From the NCBI GenBank assembly GCA_031275395.1, contig JAISOU010000006.1, positions 1 through 25,407 on the forward strand: DNA of 25,407 nucleotides, read 5' to 3'. This DNA is from Helicobacteraceae bacterium. GTDB lineage: Bacteria > Campylobacterota > Campylobacteria > Campylobacterales > SZUA-545. A model generated the notes under the pieces. It worked only from the letters and a program-made list of their open reading frames with translations. It did no database searches and had not been told where the DNA came from. Positions 1 through 7,335 of the stretch are shown piece after piece. How positions within the stretch are numbered: the stretch's first letter is position 1; each line of letters begins with the position of its first letter. Position numbers and translations under genes: made by a program.

Positions 1-963
1 GAACCACTAGCATACCCCGCGATACCGCCGACAAGACCGCCTGTTGCGCTAACGTTTCCCGTCGAATAGCTATTGGTTATGGAGGAGTAGGATTGAATAC
101 TCCCCGCAATACCGCCGACATATTCGCTTCCGCTAACGTTTCCCGTAGAGTAGCTATTGGTTATGGAGGATTTGTCAACATTCCCCGCAATACCGCCGAC
201 GCCGCTATCTCCTTTAACTCCGCCTTTGCTATTATCGATCTCTACGCCAAGATTTCTAATCTTTGCGCCGTTGTCGATAAATCCGAAAAGACCGACATAA
301 TTGGTTTCCGTCCTATCGATCCATAGATTGGTTATCTTGTGTCCGTTTCCGTTAAAGATACCCGTAAAAGGATTGGCGGGGGAGTAACTGCCGTCGTCAA
401 TAAGCTCGATGGGTTTAGGGTTGTCGCCAATAGGATTCCAACCCGCCGAATCGTCTAACGTAGCGCTTGTTAGATTTATATCGTTAAGTAGAATATATTT
501 GCCCGATAGATCGTTACGAACGTTGTTTAGCTCCGCTTCCGTCCGTATTTCATAGACCTTGGGAATAGCGTAAAAATTAACCTCTTGCGTTACCTGATAA
601 GAAGTTTCGCCGATATGATCGGTTTCTATTCCGTTCGCTAGATATAGAGCCGTAGCGTTTAGATCTAGATCGGTTTTTAACTGGGCGATATTGATCGAGC
701 TGTTCGCTTGAACGTTTATCGATCCGTTAAAATCAAGATTAGCGTCGTAGAAGCTAACTTTATAGGTTGCGTCGATAGGCTGAACGTCAATCTTTGGAGT
801 TTCTGCGTCGGTAATCTTTAGACTGCAACACGATTAAAGCGAAAGCCAAAGCGAATAAAAGAATGAAGGATTTGTTAAAAACTCTTTTTAACGTTTTTCG
901 GTAGAAAATAGTAGCTTTCTCTCTCCGCCGTTTTAAGGAAGGAATTAACGAGGGTTGAGACAT
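1..963 (-). CDS. GLUG-repeat surface protein, 5' part only, with apparent frameshift after the signal peptide
   Basis: Runs off the left edge. On the minus strand an ATG at 963 follows AAAGGAG and encodes a basic start, then a hydrophobic stretch (FILLFALAFALIV), typical of a secretion signal. This frame stops at TGA 787-789 after 58 codons. From about position 830 a second frame is open to the left edge for about 276 codons. It reads CCSLKITDAE, then a globular part, then Gly/Ser/Asn-rich units such as SITNSYSTGNVSATGGLVGG and YVGGIAGS, which resemble GLUG-motif repeats of bacterial adhesins. That frame has a TAA at 834-836 just upstream and no start of its own. Removing one base in the TTAA around 833-838 would join the frames and create ALSCC, a possible lipobox. 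It is therefore probably a secreted or lipid-anchored surface protein, broken by a one-base indel or an assembly error. The repeat class is called by pattern recall; the ligand is unknown. Confidence 0.72.
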
Positions 964-992
964 AGAAACTCCTTTGGAAAAAAGTATTTGAA

Positions 993-998
993 ATCATA
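993..998 (-). promoter_or_regulatory. Candidate -10 box for the GLUG-repeat gene
   Basis: TATGAT on the minus strand lies about 30 bases upstream of the ATG at 963, with T-rich sequence further upstream and AAAGGAG between it and the start. This fits Campylobacterota sigma-70 promoters, which rely on the -10 box and AT-rich upstream DNA. The rest of 964-1097 shows no gene. Confidence 0.4.
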
Positions 999-1097
999 GC
1001 GGAAAGTAAGAAAAAGCCGATTGCGATTTTTGAGAAAAATAAAAATGCGATGAAGAGGTTTTTTGCGCGGCGAGTATTTGCGTAAGTATTTTATAAA

Positions 1098-1174
1098 TGG
1101 TCGGGATGACAAGACTCGAACTTGCGACCTCGCCCACCCCAAGGGCGCGCGCTACCAGGCTGCGCCACATCCCG
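1098..1174 (-). tRNA. tRNA-Pro (anticodon GGG)
   Basis: The minus strand folds as a complete cloverleaf. The acceptor CGGGATG (1174-1168) pairs with CATCCCG (1108-1102). The D arm is GCGC/GCGC. The anticodon stem CGCCC/GGGCG holds the loop TTGGGGT, giving anticodon GGG (Pro, reading CCC/CCU). The T arm has TTCGAGT, and A plus an encoded CCA end the gene. It lies about 40 bases downstream of the dihydroorotase-like gene on the same strand and could be co-transcribed with it. Confidence 0.95.
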
Positions 1175-1216
1175 ACGCGAAAGCAAGCGCGTATTCTAGC
1201 CCGTTGCCGTTTAAGC

Positions 1217-2452
1217 CTAGTTAAAATCGACCCGTTTTCCCGCGACAAACGCGGCTACGACAACGCCCGTTAGCGTTTTACCGCTCCAAAAACTTTTTGC
1301 CGATCCTTCGCGAATAGCGACTTGACGCGTTTGCGACGGATCGAAAACAATCAGATCGGCTCTTAAACCTTTTTCGAGCGCCCCGCAAGGTTCGCCCAAA
1401 ATATAAGCGGGGTTAAACGAGGCGGCGCGGATAAACTCCGCGATCGTTAGTTTGTTTTTGGCTATCAGATAGGTATAAGCCAGACTTAAAAAAACGCCCG
1501 CCGTATCCATTCCCGCGCTTGCCGTTTCAAAAGGGCGATCGCGGGAGTTTGTATCCTGCGGCAAGCGTCCGCTTGCGATCATATTGATCCGATTGTTTTT
1601 AACGCCCGCGATCAGAGCGTCCCGATCGGCTTTTGTCCGTAGCGGCGGAAAGATTTTGCAAGCTACGTTAAAACCGTCGCAATCCTCTTCGGTTAGTAAC
1701 AGGTGCGGCAGAAGCGTCTGCGTCCAAATGCGATCGCCGATATAGGGCGCGATCGCCTCTAACGTCCGCGCGGAGCTGATCGCCTCTATAACCAACCGAA
1801 CGCCGATCGCGAGCGCTATTTGAACGACTCGCGCCGCTTCGCTACTCTCCGCGTATTCGGGCAAACCGGGCAAGCCTAAGATTGAAGCGGTTTCGCCGTC
1901 GTGCATCGCCCCGCCGCTTTCGAGCGAAAGATTGTTGCAGGTAAAAAAAGCGCTCTTACCAGCCATAAGCGCGTATTCAAAAACGCGGCGGATCGCGTTG
2001 CTATCTAGCGTCGTTTTGCCTTCGATCGCGCTTGCGCCCGCTTTGAAAAGCGCGGCAATATCGTTAAGCGCGCCGTTTTCTTTGACAATTTGTCCCGCTA
2101 TCAAAACACGCGCCGCTTTCGCCGCCGCCGCTTTCGCCAATATGTATTCGGCGATCGCTTCGTTTTCGATTGGCGGATTGGTGTCGGGCGCGGCTAAAAT
2201 CGTCGTGATTCCGCCCAAAATCGCGCTTCGCGTCGCCTCTTCGATCGTTTCGATACGCTTGCGATCGGGATCGCGCAAATGAAAATTGAGATCGACCAAA
2301 CCGGGCATAAGCCAAGCTCCTTTAGCGTCGAAAATCTCTTCGTCTTTGCGCGGAACTAATTCGCCAACCTCGTCGATCGCGCCGCCGTTTATGCGTAAAG
2401 CGCCCCTTTTTTGCCCAAGATGATCGGTTAAAATCGCGTTAGTAATTAGCAT
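1217..2452 (-). CDS. Dihydroorotase-like protein, probably catalytically inactive (PyrC' type)
   Basis: A 411-residue amidohydrolase-fold protein of the dihydroorotase 'multifunctional complex' class. The frame of the family is kept: PGLVDLNFHLRDP at 50-62, KIFPPLRTKAD at 266-276, and a C-terminal GLRADLIVFDP strand. The catalytic residues are mostly gone. The usual HxH metal pair is N56-F-H58. The HCE/HNE segment reads TCNN (171-174). The next ligand His is replaced in IEAISSA (222-227). The DHAPH segment reads ASGRLPQD (293-300). Such degenerate paralogues (PyrC') can serve as structural partners of aspartate carbamoyltransferase (PyrB), so I infer a non-catalytic role in pyrimidine synthesis; a true PyrC should then lie elsewhere. 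It is the last gene of the ccoG-ccdA-dgkA operon, with its ATG directly abutting the dgkA stop. The fold is certain, the role inferred. Confidence 0.85.
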   Translation of the reverse strand: MLITNAILTDHLGQKRGALRINGGAIDEVGELVPRKDEEIFDAKGAWLMPGLVDLNFHLRDPDRKRIETIEEATRSAILGGITTILAAPDTNPPIENEAIAEYILAKAAAAKAARVLIAGQIVKENGALNDIAALFKAGASAIEGKTTLDSNAIRRVFEYALMAGKSAFFTCNNLSLESGGAMHDGETASILGLPGLPEYAESSEAARVVQIALAIGVRLVIEAISSARTLEAIAPYIGDRIWTQTLLPHLLLTEEDCDGFNVACKIFPPLRTKADRDALIAGVKNNRINMIASGRLPQDTNSRDRPFETASAGMDTAGVFLSLAYTYLIAKNKLTIAEFIRAASFNPAYILGEPCGALEKGLRADLIVFDPSQTRQVAIREGSAKSFWSGKTLTGVVVAAFVAGKRVDFN

Positions 2453-2827
2453 TTATCCTCCGAAATAGGCGATATATAAGACGCTAGCCCAAATCAATCC
2501 CGTAACGATCAGCGCGAGTAAAACGACGGCGCTTCCCGCGTCTTTGGCGGCTTTTGCAAGCTCGTGATAGTCGTTTGTTATTAGATCGACCGTTCTTTCG
2601 ATCGCGCTGTTAATCAATTCCGCGAAAAGCGGCAAAAAAAGCGAAATAAATAAAACTGCGCGGTAGGCAAACGCAATATCTAAAAACAAAACGATCGCGC
2701 TTCCGACAAAAAGCAGTAAAATATCCGCTTTCATCGGCGTTTCGTTTTTGGTTACTTCGATCAGCCCGCTTATAGAGTGTTTAAGGTTGCGCCATAAACT
2801 AAAACCGCTCTGTTTTTCTCTTTTCAT
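2453..2827 (-). CDS. dgkA: Diacylglycerol kinase (prokaryotic DgkA family)
   Basis: A 124-residue inner-membrane enzyme that phosphorylates diacylglycerol to phosphatidic acid, recycling diacylglycerol released when phospholipid head groups are moved to periplasmic glycans or lipids. It has three predicted membrane helices and the family signature ELINSAIERTVDLI (70-83) followed by YHELAKAAKDAGSA (87-100), matching the catalytic helix of E. coli DgkA including Glu77. Length is as expected. It overlaps the ccdA stop by four bases (ATGA), indicating translational coupling. A homologous undecaprenol-kinase activity cannot be excluded from sequence, but the proteobacterial context favours DgkA. 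Confidence 0.93.
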   Translation of the reverse strand: MKREKQSGFSLWRNLKHSISGLIEVTKNETPMKADILLLFVGSAIVLFLDIAFAYRAVLFISLFLPLFAELINSAIERTVDLITNDYHELAKAAKDAGSAVVLLALIVTGLIWASVLYIAYFGG

Positions 2828-3543
2828 AGGGTTAAAACTCTTATTCCGTCGTAGATATAGCTAACTCCGATCGCGCCTAGAATAATAGCGCCAATTACCT
2901 CGATAACGCGAAAATAGGGCTTGATCTTATTTAACGCGCTTAACGTCCAAGAGGCAAAAAAGGCGATCAGCAAAAACGGCAAACCAAGCCCCAAAGAAAA
3001 AATGCTCATCAGCGCCGTAGCGCCGCCGCGACCGCCTTCCTGAAAACTCATCGTAATGATCGCGCCCAAAATAGGGCCGGTGCATGCCGTCCAGCCCAAC
3101 GCGAAACTAACGCCTAAAATATACGGCGATAAAAACGCGATTTTCGATCCAAAATTGGTCCGAAAACCCCAACTAAAAAGCGGTATTTTAATAATCCTCG
3201 CAAAGTAGAGAGCGAATATAACTATAATAACGCCGCCGATCACTCTAGCCCATTGACTTCTCATCACTCTCGCAAACGCGAGATCGCCAAAAATCCCAAA
3301 CGCTATAAATATGGTGGAAAACCCAAAAATAAATATAAACGCCGTAACGATAAGATGAATATGCTCTTTAGCGCTTAGCGTTTCGGAATGTTTAAGCTTG
3401 TTGATCGACAACCCCGAAATGTATGAAACGTAAGAGGGCACGATCGCCAAAACGCAGGGAGCTAAAAAACTCAAAATCCCCGCCGTGAAACTAACCAAGT
3501 AGGGCGCGGCGGAGAAAAACGCGGTCAGCTTGTCTTCAAACAT
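2824..3543 (-). CDS. ccdA: CcdA/DsbD-like transmembrane thiol-disulfide carrier (cytochrome c biogenesis)
   Basis: A 239-residue protein with about six membrane helices. Each half carries one of the paired cysteines that shuttle electrons across the membrane: APC30 in LSFLAPCVLAIVPSY and C154 in GWTACTGPILGA. The family passes reducing equivalents from cytoplasmic thioredoxin to periplasmic apocytochrome c or thioredoxin-like partners. There are no periplasmic DsbD alpha or gamma domains, so it is the short CcdA form. It starts two bases after the ccoG stop and overlaps dgkA by four bases. Its position beside ccoG fits a role in assembling the cbb3 oxidase, whose CcoO and CcoP subunits are c-type cytochromes. 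Confidence 0.88.
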   Translation of the reverse strand: MFEDKLTAFFSAAPYLVSFTAGILSFLAPCVLAIVPSYVSYISGLSINKLKHSETLSAKEHIHLIVTAFIFIFGFSTIFIAFGIFGDLAFARVMRSQWARVIGGVIIVIFALYFARIIKIPLFSWGFRTNFGSKIAFLSPYILGVSFALGWTACTGPILGAIITMSFQEGGRGGATALMSIFSLGLGLPFLLIAFFASWTLSALNKIKPYFRVIEVIGAIILGAIGVSYIYDGIRVLTL

Positions 3544-3545
3544 AG

Positions 3546-4904
3546 CTACCTTAGTTTGCTTTGCGCGGGATAGATAAAGATCGCTTCGCGCATAATACTG
3601 ATATTGTCGTCGTCTTGCGCGTAGGCGCGAATCCGCGCTTTAAGCCTCGCGTCTTCGTTAGGATTTTGCGCAAGCGCTTCGTCGGAATAAAGCTCTACGA
3701 CCTCTCTGGCTTTTGAACCCGCATCGACGCGAATCGCCCTAGTAGGCATACTAATTTTTAGCCCTTCGGGCGAAAGGATTTCAAAATAGTAGTAGCGCTG
3801 CTTGTCGCCGGTGTTGGTAAATTGAAAGATATAATCGGCGCTTACGCGTTTAACGCCGCCTACCGTTTCGATCTTGTAGAGTCTGTCGGATTTGGTAATG
3901 TCTAATAACATTCCCTCCTTGTTGCCGCTCATCACTAAAATCGCGACGGCGATCAGCGAAAGTATAACGGCGTAGGCGATCGAACGAAAGCGGATAAACC
4001 TTGTCTTTCCTTCGCCCGAATCGGCTCTGGCGCTCGTCCAATTGATCAGCGACGGTTTGCCCAGCCTATTCATCACGACGGCGCAAGCGTCCGCGCACTC
4101 CAGACAGTTAATACACTCGAGTTGCAACCCTTTGCGAATATCTATATGCGTCGGACAGGTAATAACGCACGCTTCGCAACCGGTACATTCGTCGTTTTCG
4201 CCAAGCGGTTTTTTGCCTAATTTCGTATCGCCCTCGTAGATTTTGCCGCCGCGTTTTTGGTCGTAGATCGCATAGACCGTATCGCGATCGTACATAGAGG
4301 ATTGAACGCGCACGTAAGGACAGATAGCGGCGCAAAACTTCTCGCCCAAAAAGGCTATATCAAAGATCAAAAAGCCCGCTATGATTAAAATCATACCGAT
4401 CAGAACGGGGTGTTCCGACGGATTTTGAATATAGACGAAAAAAACTTCGGGCGGCACTAAAAACCAACTTAGGTTTGAAGCCGCCAAAAACGCCAAAACG
4501 ACCCAGATCAGAAACGCCGCGAGCTTTTTTACCCGATTGATCGGCTTTGAATAGTCGATCGGCTTTTGTTTATTGCCTCTTCTTCGCAGTCCAAAGATAA
4601 AGCCCTCGATTAGGTCGCGGTAGATAACGCGATAGATCGTCTGAGGACAGCCCCAACCGCACCAAACTCGTCCGCCGATCGTCGTAACGGCAAAAACGAA
4701 CAGAAAGCCGAACATCAGCAAGAACGGCATCAGGTAAAACTCCTGTATGGCGAACGCGACGCCCAAAAGCTCTAGTCGTTTCTCGTCGAACGAGAGCAGA
4801 AAAATATGACGACCGTTTATCGTGATAAACGGAAGCGCAATCGTCAAGATCGTGGCGAACGCCATAACGCCATAGCGTAACTTGTGGTAAGAAGGTAAGT
4901 TCAA
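3546..4904 (-). CDS. ccoG: Cytochrome c oxidase accessory protein CcoG (FixG/RdxA)
   Basis: A 452-residue polyferredoxin-like membrane protein needed for cbb3-type oxidase assembly; in studied relatives it handles copper before insertion into CcoN. N-terminal helices flank WCGWGCPQ (81-88). A further membrane part holds CAAICPY (191-197). Two 4Fe-4S motifs follow, with Cys 240/243/246/250 and 264/267/270/274. One more helix (about 308-325) precedes a C-terminal Ig-like periplasmic domain of about 120 residues. The start is TTG at 4904, six bases after a perfect AAAGGAG; no better ATG exists upstream. It heads the operon with ccdA, dgkA and the dihydroorotase-like gene. The cbb3 subunit genes themselves are not in the window. 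Confidence 0.94.
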   Translation of the reverse strand: MNLPSYHKLRYGVMAFATILTIALPFITINGRHIFLLSFDEKRLELLGVAFAIQEFYLMPFLLMFGFLFVFAVTTIGGRVWCGWGCPQTIYRVIYRDLIEGFIFGLRRRGNKQKPIDYSKPINRVKKLAAFLIWVVLAFLAASNLSWFLVPPEVFFVYIQNPSEHPVLIGMILIIAGFLIFDIAFLGEKFCAAICPYVRVQSSMYDRDTVYAIYDQKRGGKIYEGDTKLGKKPLGENDECTGCEACVITCPTHIDIRKGLQLECINCLECADACAVVMNRLGKPSLINWTSARADSGEGKTRFIRFRSIAYAVILSLIAVAILVMSGNKEGMLLDITKSDRLYKIETVGGVKRVSADYIFQFTNTGDKQRYYYFEILSPEGLKISMPTRAIRVDAGSKAREVVELYSDEALAQNPNEDARLKARIRAYAQDDDNISIMREAIFIYPAQSKLR

Positions 4905-5039
4905 GGCTTGCTCCTTTAGGATTGTGGATAACGGATTGTAGCCTTGATCGCTTTAAGGTTTCTTAAACATAGCAAAAACTCTTTTAGCGCGGATTGGCAA
5001 TAATGCGCGATACGATAGCGCGTTTTTGAAGGAGCGGCG

Positions 5040-5540
5040 ATGAAAACGATAGCGGTTTTAGCGGTTCTTGCGTTGGTGGCGTTTATAGCGTTCAGCGGCG
5101 ATGACGACGACCAAGATTTGCTTACGGGCAAAGAGTGGGTTTGCGAAAGTAAGGAGGACGCGCTCCAAAATGGGCATATGATTATACGGAAGGTAACGCT
5201 TAACAAAGACGGAACCCATAAAACGATCTCGACGCAGTTTATCGAGTATCGATCGAAAGACGAGGCTGGAAAAGCTAAATTTGACGTCGAAATGAGCGGA
5301 AATTGGAAACTTGAAGACAAAGCCATTCTCCTTGGCATTATGGAGCATAGTTATTTAAATATAGAGGCGTCGCCAATCTATAAACGCTTTCTAGAAGAAC
5401 TGGCTCAAAATCCTCCAAGGACGGCGCAAGCGCAGCGTTATGACCAGCAAGTCATACTTGAACTTGCAAAAGATAAACTGGTTTTGCAAGATAATTTTGG
5501 CTATGAATCAACGTGTTGCGTTTCAAGAAATTGCAATTAA
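5040..5540 (+). CDS. Small secreted or membrane-anchored hypothetical protein
   Basis: 166 residues, not recognised. The ATG follows GAAGGAG at seven bases. Residues 1-19 are a hydrophobic signal or anchor (MKTIAVLAVLALVAFIAFS), then an acidic GDDDDQD. The remainder alternates beta-like segments: GKEWVCES, an NKDGTH turn, MSGNWKLEDKAILLG. This 'new-calculation, threshold, subtract' pattern resembles small lipocalin-like or META-like bacterial proteins that begin with GxWxC. Four Cys (one near 37, then CC and C in the last ten residues) could form periplasmic disulfides. It lies alone between the divergent ccoG and the RCC1 remnant. The upstream 135 bases (4905-5039) contain its SD and imperfect palindromic GCGCGAT...ATAGCGCG but no firm promoter. 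Confidence 0.6.
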   Translation: MKTIAVLAVLALVAFIAFSGDDDDQDLLTGKEWVCESKEDALQNGHMIIRKVTLNKDGTHKTISTQFIEYRSKDEAGKAKFDVEMSGNWKLEDKAILLGIMEHSYLNIEASPIYKRFLEELAQNPPRTAQAQRYDQQVILELAKDKLVLQDNFGYESTCCVSRNCN

Positions 5541-5565
5541 GCGCCAGCGCCAAAAAGCCAACTCC

Positions 5566-5706
5566 TTAAATGGGATATAGAAATCTATCGTTTTGACGCT
5601 CAAGCGCGCCTACGCCTAGTCGCTCTTCGCCGTTGAAACCCGCCGCCCAGATTTTGCCGTTTTTATCAAGGGCAACCATATGTCTGTAGCCCACCGCGAT
5701 CGCCTT
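5566..5706 (-). pseudogene. RCC1-repeat gene remnant, in frame behind the recN stop
   Basis: Directly after the recN TGA, 46 more codons stay open in the same frame and end at TAA 5566-5568. The translation contains VGYRHMVALDKNGKIWAAGF followed by NGEERLGVG, a clear RCC1 (regulator of chromosome condensation-like propeller) unit: G-x-x-H-x-VAL-D-x-x-G-x-(I/V)-W-xxG-xN-xxx-LG-G. A single unit with no start codon or partner blades cannot fold as a propeller, so this is the tail of a larger lost gene. recN appears to have been joined to it by an ancestral deletion or recombination. Confidence 0.65.
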
Positions 5707-7227
5707 TCATTCGTCTAAAAGCGCTTCGGCGTGTTTTAGCGCGGAATCGGTGATCTGATCGGCGCTGATAATGCGGGCAATCTCGTCAATACGCCCTTTG
5801 CGATCGAGTAGGCAAACGCGGCTTTCGCCGTTTTCTTTTGAAACCAAATAGTGCGCGTCGGCTTTGCTCGTTAATTGCGAGTGGTGGCTGATAGCGAATA
5901 TCTGATAGCGCGTCGATAGAAACTTAAGGACTTTGGCTATGCTCGCCGCCTCTTCGCCGCTGACGTTCGCGTCTATCTCGTCCAAAAAGAGCGCGGCGCG
6001 ATCGCCCTCTTCTTGCAGCTCCTCGCGGGCGCACAGAAGCGCGAGGCGCAATCGGTTAAACTCGCCGCCGCTGATCTTTTCGACGTTCGCGCCGTTTAGC
6101 GCGATCGCGGCTTTCTGCCCCGCCTGTTCGTTTAGCTCGGTTTTTGTTAGCGCGATCGCGGCTAAGTTCATACGAAGCCGCGCTAAAAAGCCGTTGATTT
6201 TGGCTTCCAGCGGCTTGGCGGCTTTAATTCTGCCTTCGCAAATCTTGTTCGCCGAAGCGATCGCGGAGGCTTCCAGCTCTTTAACCTCGTTTGTTAGCCT
6301 TTTAATATCCGCTTCAAGCGACTCGAACGAAGCGATCTCCGCTTTTTTCTCTTGGGCGTAGGCAAGCGCTTCGTTGATCCCGCCAAAACGTCTGATCAAA
6401 CCAGATAGCCGTTCGATCCTATCCAACATCGTTTCAGGGTCGAGCGTTTCTATCTCTTCAAGAGCGCTCTGCGCTTTCGCGATCGTAGCGTCTAAATCAA
6501 ACATCGCCTCTTCAAAAACGGCGCGACTCAAGCCCAAAGCGTCGTAAAGCGCATAGACTTCGCTCTCTTTTTCTTTGAAGTTCAGCGTTTTTTCTAAAAT
6601 CTCCGCGATCTTTTCTTTTTTTGACAGCCGTTTTTTTAGCTCCAAAAGCCGCTCGTATTCGCCCTCTTTTGGAGCGATCGAAACAATTTTATCCAACTCG
6701 AAGCGGGCAAACTCCCGCAAATCCTGCGCGGAAGCCTCCTTGTTTTTTAGCGCCTCTAATTGCGCTTTTTGGGTTTTAAGCCGATCGTAGCGTTGCGCGA
6801 ACTCGTCCGTCAGCGCCCTGTTATCGGCGAGCAGATCCAAAAGCGAAAGCAGATTATTAGAGGAAATATCGGCGGTATCTTTTTGGTTTAAGCGCCTAGC
6901 AATGCCCTCGAACGTAGCTTTTAGCGCGGTTTTGCCAATCTGCGCGTCATTGACAAAGTAGCGCGTTTTGTCTTTTTTTACCAGTCGCGCGATTATCTCG
7001 TCGCCGTCGATTGCGATCGGGGCGTCGATCGGCGGCTTAACCCCGACGATCGCGACCTCCGCTTGCGCCGCTTCGCTTTCGCTCAAGCCAAATAGCGCCA
7101 GTATCGCGTTCATCAATATCGACTTACCCGCGCCCGACGGGCCTGAAAAGACGTTTAACCCCTTGTGCGGCTCCAGAACGACGCTTTTGAAAGTTAGCGC
7201 CTCTTTAATCGATACCCGTTTGATCAT
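5707..7227 (-). CDS. recN: DNA repair protein RecN
   Basis: A 506-residue SMC-like ATPase of double-strand break repair, acting on DNA ends together with RecA. Walker A is GPSGAGKS (29-36), preceded by the RecN-type start 'hydrophobic-K-E-A-LTF' and GLNVFSG. A long Glu/Lys-rich coiled coil follows (about 150-335). The ABC signature is KISGGEFNRLRLAL and Walker B is AALFLDEIDANVSGEEA, followed by the switch segment FAISHHSQLTSKAD. Length fits epsilonproteobacterial RecN, shorter than the 550-residue E. coli form. The ATG at 7227 lacks a Shine-Dalgarno site and has a TATAAT six bases upstream, so the mRNA may be leaderless. The gene is divergent from the M3 peptidase. Confidence 0.92.
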   Translation of the reverse strand: MIKRVSIKEALTFKSVVLEPHKGLNVFSGPSGAGKSILMNAILALFGLSESEAAQAEVAIVGVKPPIDAPIAIDGDEIIARLVKKDKTRYFVNDAQIGKTALKATFEGIARRLNQKDTADISSNNLLSLLDLLADNRALTDEFAQRYDRLKTQKAQLEALKNKEASAQDLREFARFELDKIVSIAPKEGEYERLLELKKRLSKKEKIAEILEKTLNFKEKESEVYALYDALGLSRAVFEEAMFDLDATIAKAQSALEEIETLDPETMLDRIERLSGLIRRFGGINEALAYAQEKKAEIASFESLEADIKRLTNEVKELEASAIASANKICEGRIKAAKPLEAKINGFLARLRMNLAAIALTKTELNEQAGQKAAIALNGANVEKISGGEFNRLRLALLCAREELQEEGDRAALFLDEIDANVSGEEAASIAKVLKFLSTRYQIFAISHHSQLTSKADAHYLVSKENGESRVCLLDRKGRIDEIARIISADQITDSALKHAEALLDE

Positions 7228-7233
7228 GGCGCA

Positions 7234-7239
7234 ATTATA
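7234..7239 (-). promoter_or_regulatory. -10 box of recN, implying a leaderless transcript
   Basis: Minus-strand TATAAT is separated from the recN ATG by only TGCGCC. Transcription normally begins about seven bases after the -10 box, which would place the first base at or next to the A of the ATG. No AGGAG-like site precedes the start. Confidence 0.5.
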
Positions 7240-7273
7240 TCTGATAAGAAGCTCTAATAAATGAATAAGGCGG

Positions 7274-7288
7274 GTCGCCTTAGGCGAC
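7274..7288. repeat. Short perfect inverted repeat in the recN / M3-peptidase divergent region
   Basis: GTCGCCTTAGGCGAC is a 6-7 bp perfect palindromic stem located between the two divergent promoters, about 20 bases before the plus-strand -10 box. It could be an operator for a dimeric regulator or a chance hairpin. There is no T-run after it, so a terminator is unlikely. Confidence 0.3.
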
Positions 7289-7307
7289 GGATTTTCGGTT
7301 TTTACCG

Positions 7308-7313
7308 TATAAT
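7308..7313 (+). promoter_or_regulatory. -10 box of the M3 peptidase-sixA operon
   Basis: TATAAT, preceded by TTTTCGGTTTTTACCG, lies 22 bases upstream of the ATG at 7336. AAGGGA between them serves as the Shine-Dalgarno site. The T-rich upstream stretch fits the Campylobacterota promoter type. Confidence 0.55.
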
Positions 7314-7335
7314 TCGATTTTAATTAAGGGATCTG

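Noticed and set aside
1098-1174. tRNA gene as an attachment site for an integrated element
   Set aside because: No integrase and no direct repeat of the tRNA 3' end were found in the window.
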